A DNA stretch of 32,629 nucleotides from Synechococcus sp. TMED19 (GTDB lineage: Bacteria > Cyanobacteriota > Cyanobacteriia > PCC-6307 > Cyanobiaceae), in the NCBI GenBank assembly GCA_002168155.1, contig NHBY01000040.1:10847-43475 (forward strand), written 5' to 3'. A program made the position numbers and the translations under genes. Shown here piece by piece: positions 9,708 through 18,520 of this stretch. The notes beneath the pieces are model-generated. The model was given only the letters and a program-made list of their open reading frames with translations. It did no database searches and was not told the DNA's origin. How positions within the stretch are numbered: the first letter of the stretch is position 1; each line of letters opens with the position of its first letter.

Positions 9708-9787
9708 TCGTTGTAGCTGTAGCAGCGGCTGCTCAAGCCCTGGAACTGTTGTCTGCCCTTTTTGGGTTCGCGTTCTAGTGGCAGCCT

Positions 9788-10195
9788 CTACAGATCCAGA
9801 TCCTGGAGTCTGCCAAGGCAATCCTGTGGGTAGAGCCGTTCATCTAGACAGAAGCTGTACTCGATGTCCTCGTAATCAAGAAAACTCTCCGCCTGGTTGC
9901 GGGTGGCTTCGCTTACTTCGTGGAGTGCATGCAGTGGCGCGGCGTCCTTGCGCGAAAGTTCGGCGTGTCAGCTGTGAAGGAGAAATAATTTCCCTGGTCG
10001 CGGTAATTGAGGATCAAATATCACATGCAGGAGTGGGGGCAGCTTGAGGGTGTTCCGCCTTGGATGTTTCACCCAGTTAGGACAGCTGCGCTGACACCGG
10101 TTGAGGTCAGCGTTCCTCAGTTGGGCCTGGGTCTGTTTGCAGGCATGGCGCTTGATCTGCTTTAGGCGCTCAATGCAACATGCAATCTGGAGGAT
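9788..10195 (-). pseudogene. interrupted coding-like sequence, function unknown
   Basis: One frame reads ILQIACCIERLKQIKRHACKQTQAQLRNADLNRCQRSCPNWVKHPRRNTLKLPPLLHVIFDPQLPRPGKLFLLHS*HAELSRKDAAPLHALHEVSEATRNQAESFLDYEDIEYSFCLDERLYPQDCLGRLQDLDL*; single in-frame TGA at 9968-9970; no ATG/GTG/TTG start in the downstream segment. Confidence 0.5.
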
Positions 10196-10285
10196 TCAGG
10201 TTGGGTCCGTTGCCTCTGCAGATGCCCGCGCATGGTTTCGTAGAGCACCTCAAGCTCGCCAGTACCCCCTCCCACGCCTGGCTAG

Positions 10286-10642
10286 CTATCGGTCGTTGAG
10301 CTTCTTGAATGGTTTGAGTCGTGTATCGGCAAGCTGAACTGTTGCTCTGAGGCGCAGCAGATTCATCTGCAGTTGATGCAGTGCTCCTTTCTGGTGCTGC
10401 AGCCTCAGCAAGGGCGCTACTCATCAATGCGACGGAAGTAGGCCTGCCACTGCTCCAGGCTTGTTCACCCCTGCTTGGAACAGCGAAACCGGGGAATCTC
10501 CACTGTTCTCATCGTGAACAGAAGCCGGCCCGTGAATTCATTTCGCCAGAGGCTTTTGAGAGCTGAGGCTGTTGTCTGTTGCAGGCAAGCTGAGATGGCG
10601 CTGTTGAAGACGCTGATCAACCACCTCAGAATTGCTTGACAT
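10286..10642 (-). pseudogene. frameshifted coding-like sequence, function unknown
   Basis: Coding-like pieces in successive frames: MSSNSEVVDQRLQQRHLSLPATDNSLSSQKPLAK*, TSLEQWQAYFRRIDE*, APLLRLQHQKGALHQLQMNLLRLRATVQLADTRLKPFKKLNDR*. Confidence 0.45.
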
Positions 10643-10915
10643 CAATGCCTTGTTGGTGGTGGATCGGCCTCCTTCAACGGAGTTCAACGAGGCTTTGCAG
10701 GTTCAGCTGCACTCGTGCCCAACTTTCCTGAGTGTGCTTGCAAAAGCTTGTTGCCCTAAGGCCGTAATGGCTTGCGCGGGGCGCGATAGCAGCAGAGGCA
10801 ATGTCCACTGCACTGTCGTTTACTGCTGTTGTCAGTGGTTGTTATGAGCTTTGCCCCGCCTGTAATGCCCGTGGAGCATCAGTGCCGCTCAGAAATATGT
10901 GCGCAAATTTTCTGC

Positions 10916-10943
10916 TTGACCCTTTCCAAACGGATGATCTAAT
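10916..10943 (+). promoter_or_regulatory. putative sigma70-type promoter for the cyAbrB gene
   Basis: TTGACC, 16-nt spacer, TCTAAT; ends 34 nt upstream of the cyAbrB ATG. Confidence 0.45.
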
Positions 10944-10977
10944 GGTTATCTTGACGATGTAGATTCAAATCACTGGA

Positions 10978-11343
10978 ATGCTCACTGGTCAAGATCTTCT
11001 CTCCAAGGTGCGGGACCTTGGCGATGCAGGTAAGTCTGAGATCGTTCGCGCCTGTGGCTATGTCTCCAATAAAAAAGACGGCGGCGAGCGCCTGAACTTC
11101 ACGGCCTTCTACGAGGCTCTGCTGGAAGCCAAGGGTGTCGAGATCGGTGGAGCCACTGTCGGCAAGGGTGGTCGTAAGCTCAGCTACGTCGCCACTGTTC
11201 AGGGCAATGGCAATCTGCTGATCGGCAAGGCATACACAGCTCTGCTGAACCTCAAGCCCGGTGATGAGTTTGAGATCAAGCTCGGTCGCAAACAAATTCG
11301 TCTAGTACCTGTTGGTGGCGAAGGCGAAGAGGAAGAAGAGTGA
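10978..11343 (+). CDS. cyanobacterial AbrB-like transcriptional regulator (cyAbrB)
   Basis: LTGQDLLSKVRDLGDAGKSEIVRACGYVSNKKDGGERLNFTAFYEALLEAKGV and C-terminal GNGNLLIGKAYTALLNLKPGDEFEIKLGRKQIRL. Confidence 0.93.
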   Translation: MLTGQDLLSKVRDLGDAGKSEIVRACGYVSNKKDGGERLNFTAFYEALLEAKGVEIGGATVGKGGRKLSYVATVQGNGNLLIGKAYTALLNLKPGDEFEIKLGRKQIRLVPVGGEGEEEEE

Positions 11344-11407
11344 TCTGTTTAGCCTTGTATCTAGATTTGGCCTAGATGCCCGGCTTGCTTAGATCTTCTG
11401 ATCTCAA

Positions 11408-12580
11408 TTAGCTCGCGCCAAGGTTGTAGGTGGTGCGACTCTCGACTCCATTGGCGTCTTTCTGGATCACCTCCAGAATTGCCGTCGGTGGAGTTGCTGC
11501 TTTCATGTCCATGTTGCTGCCAGCGCCATTGGTTCTGGTGGCCTTGCCGCTTGCGGCAAGACGTAGTGACCTGCAGTAGGGCTCGATAGAGGCCTCGGAA
11601 TCAAAGCTCTTCATGCCCTGCCCGCCGCTGAGGCTCTGGTTCATCACCGAGAGCGCCACCAGTTGGCCGGCGTCGTATCCGGAAGCTTCGATCATTCCAG
11701 GCTCGTAGCCGAAACGCTCCGAGAAATTGCTGCTGAAGTTGTCCCAGCCTGGCCCCCGGTTGGCTTCATCAACGCCCAGCTGTGAAGTTGGTGTGCTGTG
11801 GCTTGGGGAAACATTCCAGACCAACTGCATGCTCTGGGGCCAGCGCTGTTTGAGAATTTCCTTCATCAGGGAGCTGTTCTCACTTGTCATGACCACCAGT
11901 GCCAGCGGCCGGAACCAATCCACATCAAAGGCCAGTTGTTCCACCGCTTTGGTGTCATCACCATTGATAACCCGCGCACTTGGTTCCAGGCCGATCAGTT
12001 CGCCTCCTTGGTTCCCCATGGTTTCGAGAAAGCGATCCGCCAGTTGCTGTTGATCGGCCGTGCCATCGGTGATCAGCATGAACTTGAGGCGGTTCTGCTC
12101 GAGAAGAGCCTTGACCAGGACATCTATTTCCAGGCTGCGGGAGGCTGATACCGGCCAGAGCCTGTCTGAGCCTGGGCGGCTTGCGAGTTGCTGCAAGGAG
12201 ATTCCACGTTGCAGCGGAAGTAGCACCTGTCGCTGACGCCGCTCAGCGAGAAGACCAGTGGGCACAAGGGCTGCAGCTGGTGGTGCGACAAGCAGTGGCG
12301 GCAGGGCGCGATGGCGGAGCTTCTCAGTTAGGTCAGCGCCTGGTGAGAGCCAGCCAACCGACCAGTCGGTCTGTTTGTCTGTGCATAGGCGTGATTGCTC
12401 CTGGGCTAGGAGGAACCCGCGACGCAGCCCATCTCCGAGGCCGGCAATCGCGCCTTCACTGGGGAGCAACATCAGGGCGTGGCCAGGTTGCGGAATCGCA
12501 GCCACAAGGCTCTGACTGCCCAGCATGGCAGCGATGACACCGAGGCTCCGCCAGATCCGGCGCCATGAGTCAGTGGTCAT
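11408..12580 (-). CDS. periplasmic-binding-protein-like (type 1 fold) secreted protein
   Basis: N-terminal signal-like segment WRSLGVIAAMLGSQSLVAA, ALMLLPSEGAIAGLGDGLRRGFLLA, later SGYDAGQLVALS; ATG at 12580 preferred. Confidence 0.6.
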   Translation of the reverse strand: MTTDSWRRIWRSLGVIAAMLGSQSLVAAIPQPGHALMLLPSEGAIAGLGDGLRRGFLLAQEQSRLCTDKQTDWSVGWLSPGADLTEKLRHRALPPLLVAPPAAALVPTGLLAERRQRQVLLPLQRGISLQQLASRPGSDRLWPVSASRSLEIDVLVKALLEQNRLKFMLITDGTADQQQLADRFLETMGNQGGELIGLEPSARVINGDDTKAVEQLAFDVDWFRPLALVVMTSENSSLMKEILKQRWPQSMQLVWNVSPSHSTPTSQLGVDEANRGPGWDNFSSNFSERFGYEPGMIEASGYDAGQLVALSVMNQSLSGGQGMKSFDSEASIEPYCRSLRLAASGKATRTNGAGSNMDMKAATPPTAILEVIQKDANGVESRTTYNLGAS

Positions 12581-12655
12581 GCCGCAATCCGTCCAGCGCC
12601 GGCAGGTTAGGTCGGTTGCCATGACTACGCTCGTTCCAATCCAATTACGGGTCTC

Positions 12656-13366
12656 ATGCAGGACGTTTTTGCACAGGCGCGGTCCTTCGCTACAGCTGCC
12701 ATTGCTGCCATACCCCTTGCCCTGACTGCAGTTCCTGCCCTGGCTATTCCCGAAGATCAGGCTCTCAAGAAGCTGTCTGTGATTCCCGTTTTTCTGCTGA
12801 CCTCTGAGCAGGGCGTGCCCCTACCCATTCCCCAGGGTGACGACAAGCTGCTTTTGCCGATGTTTCTTCAGAAGACCCGCGCTGAGAAGGAGCTGAGCAC
12901 GTTCAAGAAGACCAATCCTGAGGCCAAAGCAAAGGTCTCTGCCATCCCGATGAATGTGGCGAATGACCGGGTTAATGAAATGAATGAGAAGCTCGAGGCT
13001 GATGGCAAAAAGATCGTGACTCCTGTTGTGGGTGCCCAAGCCGATATGAAGCAGGCCGCGGCTATCCTCCGCAACCAGGGAGTCAGCGCAGAAGACATCC
13101 AGAAGGGTCTTTCAGTGCCAGTCTTCTTTCACAATCCCTTCATCACCGTCAAGACTCCTAATGGCGTGAAGGGTGTCTTCTTCCTTAGCTACGGCGATGC
13201 AAGCCGTGCAGCAAAAAGTATCCAAGGTGCCAATCCTGAGATCCAGGCTGCGGACATCACTAATGCACTGGCCCAGATGATCGAGGAGAAAAAGGATAGT
13301 TTTGTCTTTTATCCAACCGCTGAGTTCTTCACTCTGATGAAGGAGGAGGGAGGAAAGCAGAACTGA
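12656..13366 (+). CDS. Tic22-family protein
   Basis: Signal-like N-terminus, IPEDQALKKLSVIPVFLLTSEQGVPLPIPQ, VPVFFHNPFITVKTPNGVKGVFFLSYGDA. Confidence 0.85.
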   Translation: MQDVFAQARSFATAAIAAIPLALTAVPALAIPEDQALKKLSVIPVFLLTSEQGVPLPIPQGDDKLLLPMFLQKTRAEKELSTFKKTNPEAKAKVSAIPMNVANDRVNEMNEKLEADGKKIVTPVVGAQADMKQAAAILRNQGVSAEDIQKGLSVPVFFHNPFITVKTPNGVKGVFFLSYGDASRAAKSIQGANPEIQAADITNALAQMIEEKKDSFVFYPTAEFFTLMKEEGGKQN

Positions 13367-13373
13367 GCCGCTC

Positions 13374-13550
13374 TCAGGTTTCTGTGGGTATCAACTGGGC
13401 CAGGAGCCCAGCCGCCATCAGCCCCAGTCCGAGGCTGATGGCAAGTGTGTGGTTTGCCTGATCACCCCAAATTGCTGCTGAAAGAAACGCGCCGCCAAGC
13501 AGCAGACACGGCACCATGACAATCCCTTTGGCTGTTTTGTTGAGGCTCAC
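13374..13550 (-). CDS. small membrane protein, 58 aa, not in the ORF track
   Basis: GTG start overlaps the upstream stop as GTGA; reads MSLNKTAKGIVMVPCLLLGGAFLSAAIWGDQANHTLAISLGLGLMAAGLLAQLIPTET*; two hydrophobic segments. Confidence 0.7.
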   Translation of the reverse strand: MSLNKTAKGIVMVPCLLLGGAFLSAAIWGDQANHTLAISLGLGLMAAGLLAQLIPTET

Positions 13551-13930
13551 GCTTCACCTTTGCGATTGGTGCATTCGCCGCCATTACTTGCTAGCTGTGC
13601 CTCAACCAATTGAGTGCTGAGATCAATCTCACTGCCAAGAGGTCGAACTCTGGCCAGCAGTAGCCCATCTTGGCTGCCCATCGGCATCAGGTTGACCCTC
13701 TGACGCCGGGGCAGCTGTTTACGCAAAAAATTCACGGCCTCTGCCTCCTGGCCTGCCTTCGGCGTGATGCAAGCCAGTCGAACGCTGTATGTGCGGTTGT
13801 GATCGCCAATCAGCAGCAGATCCGGCTCCCGCACCTGCAGTACCTCAGCTGCGGTTGCAGGCAATGGCGAAAGCAGAGCCACGGCCAGCAGCAGCGCTGC
13901 AAGGGTCTGCCACCATCGCCGCCGCTTCAT
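13547..13930 (-). CDS. secreted protein resembling a degenerate staphylococcal-nuclease (SNase) fold
   Basis: Signal-like N-terminus ...LLSPLPATAAEVLQV, YSVRLACITP..., AVNFLRKQLPRRQRVNLMPMGSQDGLLLARVRPLGSEIDLSTQLVEAQLA. Confidence 0.55.
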   Translation of the reverse strand: MKRRRWWQTLAALLLAVALLSPLPATAAEVLQVREPDLLLIGDHNRTYSVRLACITPKAGQEAEAVNFLRKQLPRRQRVNLMPMGSQDGLLLARVRPLGSEIDLSTQLVEAQLASNGGECTNRKGEA

Positions 13931-14019
13931 CCCAATCCCCTAAACCAAAAACATTCTCTCCAACCGCAGGCTCCACTTGTGGCATGGCGTTACCTCAAGG
14001 AGGTCCTTAACCCTGCCGC

Positions 14020-14889
14020 ATGGCCCACCACTGGAAAGACATCGCTTACTACCAGGTACCTACCGATGGCTCGTTTCAGCTGAATGATCGCCACCCGGAT
14101 TTCCACGGCGAGATTGCTAACAAGAAAGACGCAGCCGAGCTGCTGCAGCAAGGAGTGGAACAGCTCGCTGAGCTGCAGGATGTTCTTTACGCCGATGGGC
14201 GCTGGGGTGTGCTGGTCGTGCTTCAAGCCATTGATGCGGCCGGCAAGGACTCCACCATCAAGCACGTAATGAGTGGGGTTAATCCCCAGGGTGTGAAGGT
14301 CCACAGCTTCAAAAAGCCCTCAGCCGAGGAAATGGCGCACACATGGTTGTGGCGCTACAGCCAGCGGGTTCCATCCCGCGGGGAGATCGGCATCTTCAAC
14401 CGCTCGTATTACGAGGAAGTGCTGGTGGTCAAGGTGCATGATCTCGTCTCCCATCAGGGCCTGCCGTCAGCTCTGGTGGACAAGAAGGTGTTTCCACATC
14501 GCTACGAGGACATCAATGCCTATGAGCAGCACCTCACGCGTAACGGCATCCTGGTGCTGAAGTTCTTCCTCCATATCAGCCCTGACGAGCAGCGCAAACG
14601 CTTCCTGAAGCGACTGGATCGTCCCGACAAGAACTGGAAGTTCTCGCTCAGTGACCTCGAGGAACGCCGCTACTGGGATCAGTACCAGGAGGCATTCGAG
14701 TCCATGATGCGTCACACCAGCACCAGCCATGCTCCCTGGTACTGCGTGCCAATGAACAACAAATGGTTTGGTCGTTTGGTGGTGACCAAGACGATTATCG
14801 AAAAGCTCCAGGCACTAAAGCTCCACTACCCGAAACTCAACGCCGAGCAGGAGCAGGCCCTAGAGAAGGGCAAGGAGATGCTCTCCTAG
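14020..14889 (+). CDS. PPK2-family polyphosphate kinase / polyphosphate:nucleotide phosphotransferase
   Basis: [88 protein letters not shown]. Confidence 0.93.
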   Translation: MAHHWKDIAYYQVPTDGSFQLNDRHPDFHGEIANKKDAAELLQQGVEQLAELQDVLYADGRWGVLVVLQAIDAAGKDSTIKHVMSGVNPQGVKVHSFKKPSAEEMAHTWLWRYSQRVPSRGEIGIFNRSYYEEVLVVKVHDLVSHQGLPSALVDKKVFPHRYEDINAYEQHLTRNGILVLKFFLHISPDEQRKRFLKRLDRPDKNWKFSLSDLEERRYWDQYQEAFESMMRHTSTSHAPWYCVPMNNKWFGRLVVTKTIIEKLQALKLHYPKLNAEQEQALEKGKEMLS

Positions 14890-16748
14890 AGCCTGCTACC
14901 GCAGTTGCTGCAGAAAAGATGCTCAGAAGGGTTGTCGTGCTGGCAGTTACTGCAGGTCCGACGCTCACTCACGGCCAGTTCCGGATGACTGGGGAGGCCA
15001 ACCATCTGAGCATTGCTCTTGCCAGGGGGAACCATTGGGTAGCAGTTCTCCCCTCGGCGTACATGGACGTCAATCAGCATCGGTCCAGGCGTATCAAAAG
15101 CCCGTTGCAGTTCGCTCTGAAGGTTTTCGCGTTCGTTGATCAGAACACCATCAACACCAAAGGAGCGAGCTAACGCGATGAAATCCGGCATCCCAGGCAG
15201 CATGTCTGAGGCGGAGTAGCGCTCCTCGTAGAAACTCTCCTGCCACTGGCGCACCATGCCCTGCCAGTGGTTGTTGACGATGACGAGCTTTACGGGAAGC
15301 TTGTACTGAGCGAGGGTTCCAAGTTCCTGGATGTTCATCAGGATGCTGGCATCGCCGGCGATGCACACCACCTGTTCGTCGGGTAGCGCTACTTGCGCTC
15401 CCATGGCTGCCGGCATGCCGAATCCCATGGTGCCAAGGCCGGCACTGCTGATCCATTGGCGCGGGCCGCAGCGTAGGTACTGTGCAGCCCACATCTGGTG
15501 TTGACCGACATCAGTTGTGATCGTGGCATTGGGTGCCAGATCTCTCACTGCCATCAGCACTTCTTGTGGGTAGATGGCTCCTTCTGGTTGTGGTGTTGCC
15601 AAGGGATAGCGAGATTTCCAGCTGTCAATACGGGCCAGCCAGGAGTTTGTGGCCGGTTCGACGTTGCGCTGCAGGCTCTCCTCGAGCAGTTGTGCCAGGC
15701 TGAGCTTCACATCGCCGAGTACGGCGACCTCGGGTTTGCGGTTCTTGCCCACCTCAGCAGGATCGATCTCAAAGTGAATCACCTTGGCTCGCGGAGCAAA
15801 GGTGTCGAGCTTGCCGGTGACACGGTCGTCAAAACGTGCACCAACGGCGATCAGAAGATCGCATTCAGTCACCGCAAAGTTCGCGTAGGCGGTGCCGTGC
15901 ATCCCAAGCATGCCGAGGGCGAGGGGATCCTTTTCATCGAAGGCTCCTTTGCCCATCAAGGTTGTGGTCACCGGAATGCGATGGCGCTTGGCGATGGCGG
16001 TGATGCTGTCGTGGGCGCCAGCTGAGATGGCGCCACCACCGACGTAGAGAAGGGGGCGCTGGGACTGTTCGATCAGCTCAAGGGCCGCAAGAATGTCAGT
16101 GCGCTCATGCTGGGGAGGCTGCTGGAACCCGCGGGGAATGATGCTGCCTGGCTCGACGGGGACGTAGTCGAATATCTGCTGGCCCACATCTTTGGGGATG
16201 TCCACCAGCACAGGGCCGGGTCGCCCGCTGGCGGCAATGAAGAAGGCTTGGGCGATCACACTGGCGAGATCCTCTGGATCGCGTACGAGCCAGGAGTGCT
16301 TCACGATCGGCAGGGTGATGCCGAAGATATCTGTTTCTTGAAAAGCATCGGTGCCGATCATCGGCCTGGGCACCTGACCGGTGATCACCACCATCGGCAC
16401 CGAGTCCATCTGAGCGGTGGCAATGCCGGTCACCAGGTTGGTGGCACCGGGCCCGGAGGTGCCGAAGCAGACCCCTACCTTGCCGGTGGCCCTTGCGTAG
16501 GCATCAGCAGCGTGGGATCCCCCCTGCTCGTGGCGCACCAGGATGTGGCGCAGATCACCCCGCTCCTCTGCTAGGTGGAGTTCGTCGTAGATCGGCAGGA
16601 TTGCCCCGCCGGGATAACCAAAGATGTGGTTGACCCCATGACGGTGCAGCGAGTCCATCAGCGCGTAGGCCCCGCTGACCCGCTTTGGCACCGCCACGGC
16701 GCTCGCTGTGGGCGTGGGGGACGTGATCGTCACGGCTGGACCCGGCAC
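14886..16748 (-). CDS. ilvB: acetolactate synthase large subunit with C-terminal zinc ribbon
   Basis: [36 protein letters not shown], ThDP motif [30 protein letters not shown]-terminal [22 protein letters not shown]. Confidence 0.95.
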   Translation of the reverse strand: MPGPAVTITSPTPTASAVAVPKRVSGAYALMDSLHRHGVNHIFGYPGGAILPIYDELHLAEERGDLRHILVRHEQGGSHAADAYARATGKVGVCFGTSGPGATNLVTGIATAQMDSVPMVVITGQVPRPMIGTDAFQETDIFGITLPIVKHSWLVRDPEDLASVIAQAFFIAASGRPGPVLVDIPKDVGQQIFDYVPVEPGSIIPRGFQQPPQHERTDILAALELIEQSQRPLLYVGGGAISAGAHDSITAIAKRHRIPVTTTLMGKGAFDEKDPLALGMLGMHGTAYANFAVTECDLLIAVGARFDDRVTGKLDTFAPRAKVIHFEIDPAEVGKNRKPEVAVLGDVKLSLAQLLEESLQRNVEPATNSWLARIDSWKSRYPLATPQPEGAIYPQEVLMAVRDLAPNATITTDVGQHQMWAAQYLRCGPRQWISSAGLGTMGFGMPAAMGAQVALPDEQVVCIAGDASILMNIQELGTLAQYKLPVKLVIVNNHWQGMVRQWQESFYEERYSASDMLPGMPDFIALARSFGVDGVLINERENLQSELQRAFDTPGPMLIDVHVRRGENCYPMVPPGKSNAQMVGLPSHPELAVSERRTCSNCQHDNPSEHLFCSNCGSRL

Positions 16749-16772
16749 TCAGGAGATAGTTTCCCAACTTAG

Positions 16773-17180
16773 GTGCCGGTCCGGCTTGTTGCCAGGGCGC
16801 GCAAGATTGCGAACCAGCAGCCGCTGCAGCGCAGGCTCCAACGCAGCTGAGAGCCAAGTGGCGAATGGTTAAGACGATGGGCCGTTGCTCTGATCAATGC
16901 TCAAAGGAGTGCCGTTGAGCACCCTCATGCCAGTGCTATCCAGCTCCCTTTGCCCACCGTCCAGGCCAGATATCAACAGATTTGTTCGTACGAATCCGCA
17001 CCAATCATCAAACCGTTGCCGCACATGCTGTCCTGGATCACTTCTTGTACCCAGCCGCTCGACCAGCTGCGCACCGGGGTGCCTAAAGCGGCGCGATTTT
17101 CAGGCTGCGCTGAACCAGGGTTGGTTGGCTTTCAGCCGGCTCAATCACTCCTGTCCATGTGGATCAGCTATCGGGCTTGA
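16773..17180 (+). pseudogene. ORF interrupted by one in-frame TGA, function unknown
   Basis: GTG start at 16773, same frame open to TGA at 17178-17180 (136 codons) except TGA at 16848-16850; reads VPVRLVARARKIANQQPLQRRLQRS*EPSGEWLRRWAVALINAQRSAVEHPHASAIQLPLPTVQARYQQICSYESAPIIKPLPHMLSWITSC... Confidence 0.5.
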
Positions 17181-17284
17181 GCCGCCGCAGGATGAGCAGG
17201 CGCAAGGACAAGACGAGGGTTGAGTCGATCCTCTATTTGAAGTCATGACAGATCCAATCGGGTTTGGCCGATTCGGCTTTTGCC

Positions 17285-18448
17285 TTAGAGCAGACCTAGG
17301 GCATGGAGTGGACCTTGGCCGCTAATGAGCTCAAGCAGGAATGCGGAGAAGCCCAACATGGCTAGACGGCCGTTCCAGACTTCAGAGCTGTTATTCCAAC
17401 CCCACTCCCACTTCTCTTGGGGGTAGAGCTTGGTGCGTGCAGGCAGAGCTGCTGCCTGGTCGAGGTCGACTTCTGGACCGGCGAGCGACTCCTGCACCAA
17501 ATCAGCAAGGCTGGCAATGAAGGTGGGATCTGTATCGAGAGCCGGCACCCTGCGGAAATTGCTTACACCTGCCTCGGTGGCGATTTCCCTGTATTCGATA
17601 TCAATCTCCTCAAGCGTCTCGATGTGCTCGCTCACGAAACTGATGGGCACCACCACCAGCTCCTTAACTCCCTTGGCGCCAAGCTCTTCAAGGGCCTCCT
17701 CCGTATAGGGCTGAAGCCACTCCACCGGACCCACCCGGCTCTGGTAGGCCAAGGTCCAGGGATTTCCCCGCCCTAGCTGTTCCATGATCAAATCGGCGCA
17801 GCTCTCAATCTCCTTTTGGTAGGGATCACCCACCTCCTCGACATAGCTCTTGGGCACGCCATGGGCACTGAAAAACACATGGGCCTTGGCTGGATCAACG
17901 CAGGCATCGATCTCATTGGCGATCAGCTGAGCCATGGCACGCAGATAGCCAGGGTGGTCGTGCCAGCTGCGGATAGCGCGCAGAGGCAGCTTGGCGAAGT
18001 TGGGGTCGCCTTGGCGCAGGCGCTGCAGTTCGCGGAAGCTTGAGCCACTGGTGCTGATCGAGAAGTGGGGGTAAAGGGGCAGTACGACCACTTGGTCGAT
18101 CTCATCAGCCTTGATATCAGCAACGGCCGACTCGGTGAAGGGATGCCAGTAGCGCATGGCCACATAGGTAGTGGCGTTGACTTCTCTCTGCCGCAGCAGG
18201 CTCTGGAGTTCCCGTGCCTGCTGGTCGGTGATGCGGCGCAGTGGTGAGCCACCGCCAATAGAGCGATAGGCCTCCTGTGACTTACGACTGCGCAGGGTGC
18301 TGATCAACCAGGCCAGAGGCTTCTGCAGCTGGGGTATCGGCAGACGGATGATCTCCGGATCTGCAAAGAGGTTGTAGAGGAAGGGGCCGACATCCTGGAT
18401 CCGCTCCGGGCCCCCCAGATTCAGGAGCACGATCCCAACCCGGGACAT
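17285..18448 (-). CDS. hemH: ferrochelatase with C-terminal CAB/HLIP-like transmembrane helix
   Basis: [70 protein letters not shown]; tail [33 protein letters not shown] at 18448 preferred. Confidence 0.96.
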   Translation of the reverse strand: MSRVGIVLLNLGGPERIQDVGPFLYNLFADPEIIRLPIPQLQKPLAWLISTLRSRKSQEAYRSIGGGSPLRRITDQQARELQSLLRQREVNATTYVAMRYWHPFTESAVADIKADEIDQVVVLPLYPHFSISTSGSSFRELQRLRQGDPNFAKLPLRAIRSWHDHPGYLRAMAQLIANEIDACVDPAKAHVFFSAHGVPKSYVEEVGDPYQKEIESCADLIMEQLGRGNPWTLAYQSRVGPVEWLQPYTEEALEELGAKGVKELVVVPISFVSEHIETLEEIDIEYREIATEAGVSNFRRVPALDTDPTFIASLADLVQESLAGPEVDLDQAAALPARTKLYPQEKWEWGWNNSSEVWNGRLAMLGFSAFLLELISGQGPLHALGLL

Positions 18449-18520
18449 AGCAACTCTTTTGACTGCAGGGAGCCTACCCGTCACTGGCTGAGCCTTATGT
18501 ACATCGGTACGTTCTGGCTA

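Noticed and set aside
10381-10847. Plus-strand ORFs 10381-10566 and 10632-10847 as genes
   Set aside because: Weaker than the opposite-strand coding-like segments and no recognisable motifs.
11359-11377. ATCTAG/CTAGAT hairpin between cyAbrB and the convergent gene
   Set aside because: Only a 6-bp AT-containing stem with no T-tract; may be chance.
15498-16025. 175-aa plus ORF opposite ilvB
   Set aside because: Antisense to a strongly supported ThDP enzyme; no recognisable motifs.
16848-16850. Selenocysteine reading of the internal TGA
   Set aside because: No SECIS-like hairpin noticed and no sign of a selenoprotein family; nonsense mutation or sequencing error is simpler.
17256-17280. AATCGG-GTTTGG-CCGATT hairpin near the hemH 3' end as a terminator
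   Set aside because: Only a 6-bp stem, a short T-run at a distance, and orientation is wrong for hemH; too weak to call.
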